NCBI GenBank assembly: GCA_003605085.1
Contig: QZKD01000031.1
Span: forward strand, 1 to 64,000
Source of the DNA: Acholeplasma sp.
Lineage (GTDB): Bacteria; Bacillota_I; Bacilli_A; Acholeplasmatales; Acholeplasmataceae
Direction of reading: 5' to 3'
DNA: 64,000 nucleotides
The notes beneath the pieces are model-generated. The model was not told the origin of the DNA, made no database searches, and was given only the letters and a program-made list of their open reading frames with translations. A program made the translations under genes and the position numbers. Below are positions 17,665-26,860 of the stretch, piece after piece (the stretch's first letter is position 1; each line of letters begins with the position of its first letter).

Positions 17665-19949
17665 TATTGGAAATAGATAGTCATTCGCTCTTGAATCTTG
17701 GCACTGATCGTAGACTTTATCACAATCATTTCTTTCGAATCATGAATGGTGTAAAGAGGAGAAGGTGCGATAATTCTTTGTGAGGTTATACGTATCTCAT
17801 CTTCTATTTGTGTCAAGCGGAATACCAGTGAATCATCATTGATTTCAAGAAGTTCTGCTGTGGACTCAATGATTTTACCTTGAGGAATGCTAAAATCTAT
17901 AGGCAACATCAAGGCATCTTGAGCAAAAACATGAAGTGATTTACCATGAAATAATGGTTTTCCAAGATAGGAAAGATGGACTTCTTGATCAAAATGATCT
18001 AGATTGAAAAGATGAAGTAAATGAGGATGATCATCACCTTGCATGAACGCTAAAAGATGTCCTTTATGACCTTTTAGAATAAGGTTTTTTGGCATATGTA
18101 GATGATCCATCATATCTTGAGTGATGTCTAAATGACCAGGATAGGATGAGGTGATCAACACAAAATTTTGACCAAGAATACCGACACTTTCTTGGGTATC
18201 CAAGCGTTGAAACAACGGTTCATCTTTTGAAGTGGTTACTTGAGCAAAATAGGATCGAAAGGACTGAGCTTCACGGATTGGTTTGTTACGCTTAAGAGTC
18301 ATAAAGGGTGTTTCCCAATCCACCATGACCGGTTTGGAGGATATCCCTAAGTAGTCGAGTAAAGATGTGTCATCTTCACCGAGTAGGTTTTTCGTTGGAC
18401 ATTCACCTGCTAGGATAAGTTTACCGCCTTGCTTGTGATAGTCGATTAATTTTAGTTGCATGTCTTTTGCCATATAACGCATCATGGGGACGATGAGAAG
18501 CTTTGTTTTATTAGGATCGATAGAGACTCTTTCGAAATCGATTGCACCTATCTGATAATTCAGCAAGATTAAATGTTTGACTAACGTATCCCATACCACA
18601 CCATTTCTTTGAAATTCATGTGCAGCCTGAATTTCCTTAACGATTGGATTTTTTTCATCAGCAATCGTTGTCATATAACTATCACTTATAAAAGCAATAG
18701 CGATCTCATCTCTCAAAGGATGATATTTTCCGATCGATTGACTCAAGGATGTCATCATGTTTGTCGTTCTTGCTAAACGGTGGTATGTGTAATTTAAGCT
18801 ACCATCAGGTTGGATTGGAGCCGCATAACCATGGCGTTCACCTGTAATCGCAATGAAAGGATTTCCTCTCAAAGGACCATGTTTGAACTTGGGATTAAAT
18901 CCTCCCGTGAGCAGATAGTAGTTGATCATCTTATACCCTTGAGCGATGTTCATCCTAAGTTTAAAGTCAGCAGCAGAAGGTAAAGTTCTTGAAGCGAGAT
19001 TGTCTCCAAAATTGCCATCTCCACAATTAAATTCCAAAGAAGTTAAGGGTTGATCACCTTCAAGTGTAGCTTCTAGAAACTCATGAATGATGTAATAATC
19101 ATGCATATCTTCGACTGATAGATTACCAAAATAGACATCCGTTCCAGGTATCATACCAGTTTTTTGCCAGGTGAGCATTAATTGACTGATCCCTAAGGGG
19201 AAGGTCTTTCCTCGACCATGGGATGTTCCATGGATGTTAATAAAATAATTCATGTCTTTAACCCCAAGGTTCACAAACATGGATTCAAGCGCTTTGGCAT
19301 AGGCGAGATAATACTCTCTTTCATAGGATCCAGCAGCCAATCTTTTTTGATAAGGATTTGTTACATGAAGTTTTTGCGGCATAAAATAAGGGGAAGCGAT
19401 AGACTGCTTTGAAACCCAAGGCAACATACCAATCTCATTATCGAGTTGAATACCAATAATGGGACCCCCATTTTGTTGTAAGTGGTGTCTGATTACGTGA
19501 AGCAGCTGTGCATACCATTGATGAACTTCATGAAGAAAACCAGGATGCAAATAATCGACAATAGGGCCTTGGATAGGTTTACCATCGATGGTTTTAGGTT
19601 TAATATCGGGATATTTCTCAAAGATCCATTCGGGAATACCTTCATTCATGAGTTCAGCCATGACGTAAGGTCCAGGTCTTAAAAATACATAGAGTCCTTT
19701 TTCTTTGGCCAGTTGGAAGAAAGCATCAATATCATAAATATCGGTTTTTCCGAAATCAAGTTCACCCTCTTTTTCAACATGTCCAATCCACGGCACATAA
19801 GTTGCAATCGTGTTTAGCCCCATGGATTTCGCTAGATCAAGATGCATCGACCAACGTGATTTGGGTAGTCTGAAATAATGAACTTCTCCAGCCATCAGCA
19901 GGATGGGTTTGTCGTCATCGTAGAAGTTATGATTACGATAATAAATCAT
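17664..19949 (-). CDS. GH35-family glycoside hydrolase or transglycosylase
   Basis: The 761-residue cytoplasmic enzyme has an N-terminal GH35 TIM barrel (about 1-360). Typical motifs are AGEVHYFRLPKSRW, NTIATYVPWIGHVEKEG, FDFGKTD-like LDFGKTD and FLRPGPYVMAEL. The probable acid/base is Glu172 in GIQLDNEIGM and the probable nucleophile is Glu306 in TSLEFNCG. Beta-rich domains follow. GH35 is classically beta-galactosidase, but an Ignavibacterium member acts as a glucosyltransferase on beta-1,2-glucosidic linkages, which would fit this locus. GGAGGA precedes the ATG. It is transcribed toward the first LacI gene and divergently from the second operon, sharing a short control region that holds one operator. 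Confidence 0.85.
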   Translation of the reverse strand: MIYYRNHNFYDDDKPILLMAGEVHYFRLPKSRWSMHLDLAKSMGLNTIATYVPWIGHVEKEGELDFGKTDIYDIDAFFQLAKEKGLYVFLRPGPYVMAELMNEGIPEWIFEKYPDIKPKTIDGKPIQGPIVDYLHPGFLHEVHQWYAQLLHVIRHHLQQNGGPIIGIQLDNEIGMLPWVSKQSIASPYFMPQKLHVTNPYQKRLAAGSYEREYYLAYAKALESMFVNLGVKDMNYFINIHGTSHGRGKTFPLGISQLMLTWQKTGMIPGTDVYFGNLSVEDMHDYYIIHEFLEATLEGDQPLTSLEFNCGDGNFGDNLASRTLPSAADFKLRMNIAQGYKMINYYLLTGGFNPKFKHGPLRGNPFIAITGERHGYAAPIQPDGSLNYTYHRLARTTNMMTSLSQSIGKYHPLRDEIAIAFISDSYMTTIADEKNPIVKEIQAAHEFQRNGVVWDTLVKHLILLNYQIGAIDFERVSIDPNKTKLLIVPMMRYMAKDMQLKLIDYHKQGGKLILAGECPTKNLLGEDDTSLLDYLGISSKPVMVDWETPFMTLKRNKPIREAQSFRSYFAQVTTSKDEPLFQRLDTQESVGILGQNFVLITSSYPGHLDITQDMMDHLHMPKNLILKGHKGHLLAFMQGDDHPHLLHLFNLDHFDQEVHLSYLGKPLFHGKSLHVFAQDALMLPIDFSIPQGKIIESTAELLEINDDSLVFRLTQIEDEIRITSQRIIAPSPLYTIHDSKEMIVIKSTISAKIQERMTIYFQ

Positions 19950-19990
19950 CGATTAAATCCTCCATTTTTTACCTTTTCTAATCATTCGGG

Positions 19991-20043
19991 TTGTCTTTTT
20001 ATATTTTATCATATAAAATAAAAATAGGTATCGAAACGTTTCA
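19991..20043 (+). promoter_or_regulatory. Promoter and LacI operator of the second glucan operon
   Basis: TTGTCT (19991-19996) and TAAAAT (20014-20019) are 17 bases apart. The perfect palindrome GAAACGTTTC (20033-20042) lies just downstream of the expected transcription start, the classic place for a repressor. The region is only 106 bases long between the two divergent genes, so the operator may also act on GH35. Confidence 0.75.
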
Positions 20044-20055
20044 ATGAGGTTGAAA

Positions 20056-21312
20056 ATGGACAAAAAACACGTAGAGCAACATCAAAAACTTGGATTTGAA
20101 TATTTTATGGCATACACTAACCTCGAGTTATCATCTAGTGGATTTGGACTAGTGGTTGACCATTCTTTAAGACCCGGGGTCGCCAGCATCGCAGCGACTG
20201 GATTTATGCTTTCTTCACTTGTCATTGGTGTAAAAAATGACTACATAGAACATAATCAAGCAAAAGACATCGCGAAGAAAACATTACAAACCATGATAAA
20301 CTTACCCAATGTTCATGGTTGGATTGCTCATTTTCTTGATCTATCCTCAGGAACTCGCCTGGGAAAAACTGAATATTCCACCATCGATACAGCATTGGCG
20401 TATTGTGGAATTCTTTCGGTAGACAGTTTCTTTGATGATGAAGAAATCCATCAATTATCAAAGATTTTACTCGATCGACTCGATTGGTCATGGCTTATTC
20501 ATGAAAAAGATGGAATAAAACGATTTTTTATGGCCTATAATCCAGACAAAGAAGGCGATTATGTCAGTGGGAAACCCGGTTTTATCCATCATTGGGGTAT
20601 GTTTGCTGAGCAACTTATGATGTATGTAATCATGGCTGGTAGTTATGACAAAGACTTAGCTTATGAACTCTACCAAGGATTTGCTCGTGAAAGAGGAACT
20701 TATCAAGATATTTCTTACATTTACAGCCCTGGCAATTCACTTTTTGTTTATCAGTTTCCCCTTGCCTGGCTTAATTTAAAGGGTATCCATGATCAAGATG
20801 GTATCTGTTGGTATGAAAATGCTCAAAAAGCCACACTAGCACATGCTTTGTTATCACAAAACATCAAAGATGAATTTCCAACTTTTGCCCATGATTTTTT
20901 TGGATTTTCCGCATCGGATTCCCCAAAAGGATATCGCGTATTTGGTGGGTTACCCAATCATGAAAATAAGGTCAAAACCGATGGAACCGCATCGACATTC
21001 GCGATGATTGGTTCATTACCTCTTACGCCTGATTTATCTTATAAAGCGATATGTGCGATGGAAAAATTACCTGATTTATGGGGTCCTTATGGATTTTATG
21101 ATGCATTCAATCTTGCCAAAGAACCATGGTATAGTAAGCGATATATTTCGATCAACAAGGGTTTAGAGCTACTCATGATCAATGCGTATTTATCTCAAGA
21201 TGTCTATCAAGCCTTTATGTCACATCCAATTATCAAGAAGGGAATGGAGGGTCTCAAATGGGTCAAGCACCATGGTGGAAACGCGCCATCGTCTATCAAA
21301 TCTATCCTTTAA
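20056..21312 (+). CDS. Cytoplasmic glycoamylase-fold hydrolase (PF10091, GH144-like)
   Basis: This 418-residue paralogue of the lipoprotein hydrolase at 15.3-16.6 kb has no signal peptide, so it acts inside the cell. It shares the same motif order: GFGLVVDHSLRPG, STIDTALAYCGILS, IHHWGMFAEQLMMYVIMAG, FVYQFPLAWLNLKG, FGFSASDSPKGYRVFGG and IGSLPLTPDLSYKA. I chose the ATG at 20056 because GAGGT lies about six bases upstream. The ATG at 20044 directly abuts the operator and has no ribosome-binding site. It may cut imported longer oligoglucans. It overlaps the next gene by 55 bases. Confidence 0.82.
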   Translation: MDKKHVEQHQKLGFEYFMAYTNLELSSSGFGLVVDHSLRPGVASIAATGFMLSSLVIGVKNDYIEHNQAKDIAKKTLQTMINLPNVHGWIAHFLDLSSGTRLGKTEYSTIDTALAYCGILSVDSFFDDEEIHQLSKILLDRLDWSWLIHEKDGIKRFFMAYNPDKEGDYVSGKPGFIHHWGMFAEQLMMYVIMAGSYDKDLAYELYQGFARERGTYQDISYIYSPGNSLFVYQFPLAWLNLKGIHDQDGICWYENAQKATLAHALLSQNIKDEFPTFAHDFFGFSASDSPKGYRVFGGLPNHENKVKTDGTASTFAMIGSLPLTPDLSYKAICAMEKLPDLWGPYGFYDAFNLAKEPWYSKRYISINKGLELLMINAYLSQDVYQAFMSHPIIKKGMEGLKWVKHHGGNAPSSIKSIL

Positions 21313-22856
21313 GTTTTAAAGATTCGAATCAAGATGGTCTCGGTGATATTCCTGGAATTATCAGTAGACTTGATTATCTCAAACGATTAGGAGTCGATGT
21401 TATTTGGCTTTCTCCTGTTTACCGTTCACCTATGGATGATAATGGGTATGATATCGCTGATTATTATTCTATCGATCCCATTTTTGGTACGCTTGATGAT
21501 ATGAAACGATTGCTGAATGAAGTTCATGATCGCGGGATGAAATTGATTATGGATTTGGTGGTCAACCATACCTCCGATGAACATATCTGGTTTAAAGAAT
21601 CTAAAAAAGATGTTCATTCTCCATACCGTGACTATTATTTGTGGCGTCAAGAACCCACTCAGGTGGATTCGATTTTTGGTGGGTCTGCTTGGACATTAGA
21701 CCCAACTACGAATATGTACTATTTCCATTTATTTTCAAAGCGACAACCCGACCTCAATTGGCATCACAAACCCCTTCGTGAAGCGATATATACCATGGTG
21801 AATTGGTGGTTAGATCTCGGTATCGATGGATTTAGAATGGATGTTATTGACCTGATAGGTAAAAATATTGATCAGATGAAGTTTGCTGATGGTCCATACT
21901 TACATACATATCTAAAGGAATTGTACGAACGTTGTTTTGAGGGAAGAGATATCATGACGGTTGGTGAAATGCCAGGATTATCTATTGAACGTGCAAAAGA
22001 GATTACTCACGGGGAGCACCCACTTCTTGATATGGTCTTTCAATTTGCCCATGTAGGACTTGATGAAGTTCCTGGACAAGGTAAATGGGTGTTAAAAAAA
22101 CTTGATCTTCTCGAATTTAAACATACATTTGAAACACTTCAAAAGATGATGCATGATGGAGGATGGAATTCACTATTTCTTTCTAATCATGATCAACCAC
22201 GTGTAGTGAGTCGTTACGGAAGTGAACTTTACCGCAAAGCCTCTGCTAAAATGCTTGCAACCATCCTTTATGGCATGCAGGGAACACCTTATATATATCA
22301 AGGCGAAGAGATTGGCATGACAGGAATTCAGATGCCGATTAAAGACTATCGTGATTTAGAGACCAAACAAATCTATGACATTCTCAAACAAAAAGGATGG
22401 GATGAACGTGATATTATGCGTTCGATTTATGCCAAAAGTCGTGATAATTCACGAACTCCTTTTCAATGGAATCGTAAAGACTATGCAGGATTTTCAACGC
22501 ATGAACCATGGTTATCTGTGAACCCCAATTATCTATCTCTAAATGCAGAAGATGATCAAAACGATCCAGAGGGAGTATTTCCCTATTACCAAAAACTGAT
22601 TCAATTAAGAAAAACCCATCCCATTTTTGATGAAGGAGACTTTATGTTGATTTTCAAAGACCATCCTTTAGTGTTTGCCTATCAACGTAAATATCAAGAA
22701 AAAACAATCACGGTGATTGGATCATTTTCCGATCAACCCATCACCTTGGATTTATCTTCCTTAAATCTGAAACAAATCATACAAACGAATGATGAAACTG
22801 TGACATTAAGTCCGCTAATGACGCTTTCCCCTTATTACACGGCTATTTTTTCATAA
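21258..22856 (+). CDS. GH13 alpha-glucosidase (oligo-1,6-glucosidase type)
   Basis: The 532-residue cytoplasmic enzyme has all GH13 regions: MDLVVNHTS (region I), GFRMDVID with nucleophile Asp195 (II), TVGEMPG with acid/base Glu237 (III) and SNHDQPR with Asp312 (IV). WWKRAIVYQIYPLSFKDSNQDGLGDIPGI at the start is typical of the alpha-glucosidase and oligo-1,6-glucosidase group. GGAGGG lies inside the preceding gene, about seven bases before this ATG, so the long overlap is real and implies coupling. An alpha-specific enzyme in an apparent beta-glucan operon is odd. The locus may handle mixed substrates. The exact substrate is not known. Confidence 0.93.
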   Translation: MGQAPWWKRAIVYQIYPLSFKDSNQDGLGDIPGIISRLDYLKRLGVDVIWLSPVYRSPMDDNGYDIADYYSIDPIFGTLDDMKRLLNEVHDRGMKLIMDLVVNHTSDEHIWFKESKKDVHSPYRDYYLWRQEPTQVDSIFGGSAWTLDPTTNMYYFHLFSKRQPDLNWHHKPLREAIYTMVNWWLDLGIDGFRMDVIDLIGKNIDQMKFADGPYLHTYLKELYERCFEGRDIMTVGEMPGLSIERAKEITHGEHPLLDMVFQFAHVGLDEVPGQGKWVLKKLDLLEFKHTFETLQKMMHDGGWNSLFLSNHDQPRVVSRYGSELYRKASAKMLATILYGMQGTPYIYQGEEIGMTGIQMPIKDYRDLETKQIYDILKQKGWDERDIMRSIYAKSRDNSRTPFQWNRKDYAGFSTHEPWLSVNPNYLSLNAEDDQNDPEGVFPYYQKLIQLRKTHPIFDEGDFMLIFKDHPLVFAYQRKYQEKTITVIGSFSDQPITLDLSSLNLKQIIQTNDETVTLSPLMTLSPYYTAIFS

Positions 22857-22867
22857 AGGAGAATATC

Positions 22868-23827
22868 ATGCCAACGATCAAAGATGTTGCTAAAAAGGCA
22901 GGAGTCTCAATTTCGACTGCATCGTATGCATTAAATGATCAGCCTAATGTCCATCCAGAGACTAAAGCTCGGATTTTAAGTGCAGCAAAAGAACTCAGTT
23001 ATCATCCTCATGGGATTGCACGTAATTTGAAAAAGCGTCAAACCAAGAATGTAGGTGTATTTATCTATGCCTTTGGTGGACCCGTCTTCTCTGAAACGCT
23101 TGAAGGGATAAGACAAACGCTGCAAGAGCATGAGTTTAATATCATCGTGAGTTCAGGAACCGCATCCTTAAATTTACTCCTTGAACGCCAAGTGGATGGA
23201 GCCATCGTGTTTGACAATCATATTTCAGACGATGTCTTGAAACACTATGCAGCGCATGGAATGCCACTCATTGTTCTTGATCGCTTGATTCAAGAAGAGA
23301 ATATTTTCACATCATTGATTGAAAATGAGCATTTGGTTATTCAATTGATCACAGACATGATTCATCGCGGATACAAGCGATTTGCCTATCTTGCAGGTCC
23401 TGAAACTGCTTTTAATAATCGCATGCGTTTTAAAGGTTTTGAAAAAGCTTTAAAGCAACATCATCTAAACCCTTATGACTATTATCAAGGTGACTTTACC
23501 ATTCAGGGAGGATATCAAATCGGAAAGCAACTGCTTAAAAAAACAGAACGACCAGATTTTATATTTTGTGCCAATGATGAATCAGCCATCGGATTAATGC
23601 AAGCACTTAAGGAATCTGGCATTAAGATACCTCAAGATATCGCGATTGCTGGATTTGACCATATTCCTTTAGGGCAATTTATGACACCTAAATTAACAAC
23701 GATTGGGATTGATCATCAAGCATGGGGACGCATGGTGGCTAAAGCCATGGTCGATGTTTTAAAAGGTGAATCAATCAAAGGCAACTTAAAGCCTATCGGA
23801 AAGATTTTGGTGAAGGAATCATGTTAG
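22868..23827 (+). CDS. LacI/GalR-family transcriptional regulator (second copy)
   Basis: The 319-residue protein has a helix-turn-helix (TIKDVAKKAGVSISTASYAL), the hinge PHGIARNLKKRQT and an effector domain with FCANDESAIGLMQAL and AIAGFDHIPLGQF. It is clearly related to the regulator at 16.7 kb, for example SYALND and FCANDE, suggesting duplication. It sits inside the second operon, 11 bases after GH13. AAGGAGA precedes the ATG. It overlaps the esterase gene by seven bases. Its operon is preceded by a perfect GAAACGTTTC site, so feedback control is likely. Confidence 0.92.
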   Translation: MPTIKDVAKKAGVSISTASYALNDQPNVHPETKARILSAAKELSYHPHGIARNLKKRQTKNVGVFIYAFGGPVFSETLEGIRQTLQEHEFNIIVSSGTASLNLLLERQVDGAIVFDNHISDDVLKHYAAHGMPLIVLDRLIQEENIFTSLIENEHLVIQLITDMIHRGYKRFAYLAGPETAFNNRMRFKGFEKALKQHHLNPYDYYQGDFTIQGGYQIGKQLLKKTERPDFIFCANDESAIGLMQALKESGIKIPQDIAIAGFDHIPLGQFMTPKLTTIGIDHQAWGRMVAKAMVDVLKGESIKGNLKPIGKILVKESC

Positions 23828-24747
23828 ATCATGTATTACCTCTTGAAAAACCGCATGATTTTGACCTTTTTTGGCAACGAGCTAAACAAGAGATCAAACA
23901 AATCCCTTTTCATTATCAGATTGATGAACGTGTCATCATAGAATCTTTTGATGAGGTCAACTATTTTTCCTACCAAGGTGCTAAGCATGAAAAAATCTAT
24001 GGTTTAGAACTTATTCATGACACAAAACCTAGACCCACGATAGTATTTTTCCATGGTTATGGATGGCACAAGGGTGAACCCAATGATTTTAAGGATTATT
24101 ACAACATCGGTTACAATGTGATATCTTTTGATATCAGAGGTCAAAAAGGTCGTACCAAAGATCTTTATCCTTATGCAAGTGGTGATCATCGTTTGATGAC
24201 AAAAGGAATCATGAATCCAGAAGAGTATTATTTAAAGCATGTGTATCAAGATAGTTTGCAACTGATAGGTCTACTTCGAACACTTCCCTTTGTAGATCGA
24301 AACCATATTCTCCTTCACGGTGGATCACAAGGAGGTGGGATTGTTGTTGCACTAGCAGCCCTTGAAACGGTTTCCTATGTATTTGCTGATGTTCCAAGTT
24401 ACACCTATTTTTTGGGAAGACTCAAAGGAAAGCATGGCTCAGTCAAAGAAATCGCTGATTATATGACTGAACATCAACTTGATTCTTCAAAGGTTTTATC
24501 CAATCTTCAGTATTTTGATAACCTTCATTTTGCAAAGTCGATCAAAGCTCCCATCTTTGCATCTGTCGGTATGAAAGATGATATTTGTCCTGCAGAGTTT
24601 TTTGAGAAGGCTTTTAATCAAATCACAACCAATAAAGTCATGTATCGCTATCCTGAAGGCGGTCATGAGGGTGGTGGAGCAGTTCATTATCAAATCAAAT
24701 TAAAACGAGCTAAGGAGTATTACGATGAATACGAAAGCACTACTTAA
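23821..24747 (+). CDS. CE7-family carbohydrate esterase (acetyl xylan esterase / cephalosporin-C deacetylase like)
   Basis: The 308-residue cytoplasmic alpha/beta hydrolase shows the three CE7 signatures: RGQ (residues 106-108), GGSQGGG with Ser169 as nucleophile, and the HE of GGHEGGG near the C-terminus. Family members remove acetyl groups from small substituted sugars. In this locus it may strip acyl decorations from imported oligosaccharides, which is inference. GAAGGA precedes the ATG. It overlaps the LacI gene by seven bases and the GH3 gene by 23 bases. Confidence 0.88.
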   Translation: MLDHVLPLEKPHDFDLFWQRAKQEIKQIPFHYQIDERVIIESFDEVNYFSYQGAKHEKIYGLELIHDTKPRPTIVFFHGYGWHKGEPNDFKDYYNIGYNVISFDIRGQKGRTKDLYPYASGDHRLMTKGIMNPEEYYLKHVYQDSLQLIGLLRTLPFVDRNHILLHGGSQGGGIVVALAALETVSYVFADVPSYTYFLGRLKGKHGSVKEIADYMTEHQLDSSKVLSNLQYFDNLHFAKSIKAPIFASVGMKDDICPAEFFEKAFNQITTNKVMYRYPEGGHEGGGAVHYQIKLKRAKEYYDEYESTT

Positions 24748-26854
24748 ATCATTAACAAGAGAAGAAAAGATTGGCCAAATGCTGCAAATTGCACCCTTCT
24801 TTTTTGTGAAACATGCACATGTAGAAGTCGCTGGACACTTAAAAGCTTTGAATCTTACGAAAAAGCAGATTTTTGAAGCTGGATCTGTTCTTGGTATAGG
24901 TAATGGTCATGAAATGATCGAAGTTCAAGAAGCTTATCTCAAGGAAAGTCGCCATAAAATTCCTTTAATCTTTATGGCAGATATTATCCATGGGTATGAA
25001 ACGATTTTTCCCGTTCCTTTAGGACTTGCTTCGTCATTTAATCCTCTTTTGGCAAGTAAAGTTGCACGTATCTCTGCTTTGGAGGCTGCAACATCCGGGA
25101 TTCATGTAACATTTTCTCCGATGGCAGATTTATCGAGAGATCCGAGATGGGGACGCGTCGTTGAAAGTTTTGGAGAAGACCCCTATCTCAACGGCCAATT
25201 TTCACAAGCGATGGTCCTAGGTTATCAAGGTCAAAATATTAAAGATGAAAACTATCTTGCCTCATGCGTAAAGCACTATGCCGCATATGGAAAATCAGAA
25301 GCGGGTAGAGATTATAATACGGTTGATGTATCACGTCTATCTTTGCATTACGATCATATGGAAGGGTATCGAAAAGCCATAGAGGCTGGGGCTAAATTGA
25401 TTATGACTTCATTTAATGTCCTCGATGGAATTCCAGCAACTGTCAATCGATATTTACTTAAAGACGTACTAAGAGATTTATGGAATTTTAAAGGAGTCAC
25501 CATTACTGATTATGATTCCCTTCATCAAGTGATTGCTCACGGTGTAGCAGAAGATGACCGTGAAGCAGCACTAAGAGGTATTCACGCAGGACTTGATATC
25601 GAAATGGCATCGACCTGTTATGTAAACTATGTCTCTGAATTGATCGATCAAGGTCTCATTGATGAAATAGCGATCGATCAAGCTTGTTTACGCATCTTAG
25701 ATCTCAAAGAAGAGTTAGGTCTTTTTGACAATCCCTTTAAACATGCACATCCAGAACGTGCTCTAGAGGTAGTTCGTTCGAAAGAACATTTGAGTGAATC
25801 AAGAAAAATCGCGACTGAGTCGATTGTTCTTTTAGAAAACAAGGGTGTTTTACCACTAAAAAAAGGTATGAAGATAGCTCTTGTAGGACCTTATGCAACC
25901 TCAAGAGAAACCAATGGACCTTGGAGCTGGCATGGCAATAATGCACTCAATTTAAATCTTTTCGAAGCACTAAAAGAAGAGATTGAAATCACTTATATGA
26001 ATCCAAGTGAAGCGATTGAAGATTATCATCACGAGGATCTTCTAGCTATCCAACAAGCAGATCTACTTATTTTTGCGTGTGGTGAATCCATGCACGAATC
26101 AGGCGAAGCCCATAATCGTGCGAAGATTTCTTTGCCAAGACACCAAGAAAAGCTTTATCAATTATTCAAAGAGCATGCAAAAAAAATCGTCACCATTATT
26201 TTTGCAGGTCGTCCCTTGACGCTTGAACCCGTGATTTCAAGTGATGCACTCATGTATGCATGGTTTCCAGGAAGTGAAGGTGCAAGAGCCATCAGTGATC
26301 TTCTTTTAGGTCAAGTCAATCCATCTGGAAAACTTCCCATGAGTTTTCCAAGACACGAAGGTCAAATCCCACTGTATTATAATCATCTTAATACAGGACG
26401 ACCTTATGATGAAACACGTAAAAATCCCTTTACGAGTTACTATTTGGATGTTCCCAATACGCCTTTATATCCCTTTGGGTACGGGTTATCTTATACCACA
26501 TTTGAATTAGGAGAACCCATTTTATCTAAAGCGGAAATGACAGTCGATGAAAAAATTGAATTGAAGGTCAATTTGAAAAATTGTGGTCCTTTGCGTGGAC
26601 AAGAAGTTGTTCAACTCTATATACGTGATCATGTGGCTTGGATTGCTCGTCCTATCAAAGAATTAAAAGCATTCCAAAAGGTCATGTTAGAACCCAATGA
26701 AGAAGTTACACTCACCTTTGTCATTCAAAAGGATATGCTGGGTTATTACAATCAAGAAGGAAAATTCATTATTGAACCAGGTCATTTTGATCTGATGATT
26801 GGTACTGATAGTACGCGTTTAATGAAGCGTAAAATAACGCTTAAAAAGGAGTGA
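24725..26854 (+). CDS. GH3 beta-glucosidase
   Basis: The 709-residue enzyme has the standard GH3 layout: a TIM barrel with RDPRWGRVVESFGEDPYL, CVKHYAAYG and a nucleophile Asp near residue 260 in TITDYDS, then the alpha/beta sandwich (LPLKKGMKIALVGPYA, MYAWFPGSEGARAISDLL), then a fibronectin type III-like domain (LRGQEVVQLYIRD). No signal peptide is present, so it hydrolyses imported oligosaccharides in the cytoplasm. A GH3 gene next to a GH94 oligoglucan phosphorylase occurs in the Listeria innocua beta-1,2-glucan locus, where GH3 cleaves sophorose. AAGGAG is six bases upstream of the ATG. Confidence 0.92.
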   Translation: MNTKALLKSLTREEKIGQMLQIAPFFFVKHAHVEVAGHLKALNLTKKQIFEAGSVLGIGNGHEMIEVQEAYLKESRHKIPLIFMADIIHGYETIFPVPLGLASSFNPLLASKVARISALEAATSGIHVTFSPMADLSRDPRWGRVVESFGEDPYLNGQFSQAMVLGYQGQNIKDENYLASCVKHYAAYGKSEAGRDYNTVDVSRLSLHYDHMEGYRKAIEAGAKLIMTSFNVLDGIPATVNRYLLKDVLRDLWNFKGVTITDYDSLHQVIAHGVAEDDREAALRGIHAGLDIEMASTCYVNYVSELIDQGLIDEIAIDQACLRILDLKEELGLFDNPFKHAHPERALEVVRSKEHLSESRKIATESIVLLENKGVLPLKKGMKIALVGPYATSRETNGPWSWHGNNALNLNLFEALKEEIEITYMNPSEAIEDYHHEDLLAIQQADLLIFACGESMHESGEAHNRAKISLPRHQEKLYQLFKEHAKKIVTIIFAGRPLTLEPVISSDALMYAWFPGSEGARAISDLLLGQVNPSGKLPMSFPRHEGQIPLYYNHLNTGRPYDETRKNPFTSYYLDVPNTPLYPFGYGLSYTTFELGEPILSKAEMTVDEKIELKVNLKNCGPLRGQEVVQLYIRDHVAWIARPIKELKAFQKVMLEPNEEVTLTFVIQKDMLGYYNQEGKFIIEPGHFDLMIGTDSTRLMKRKITLKKE

Positions 26855-26860
26855 ACGATC

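Noticed and set aside
21258-21312. Treating the 55-base overlap between the PF10091 and GH13 genes as a sequencing error
   Set aside because: Both frames end and start with conserved sequence, and a GGAGGG is correctly spaced before the GH13 ATG.
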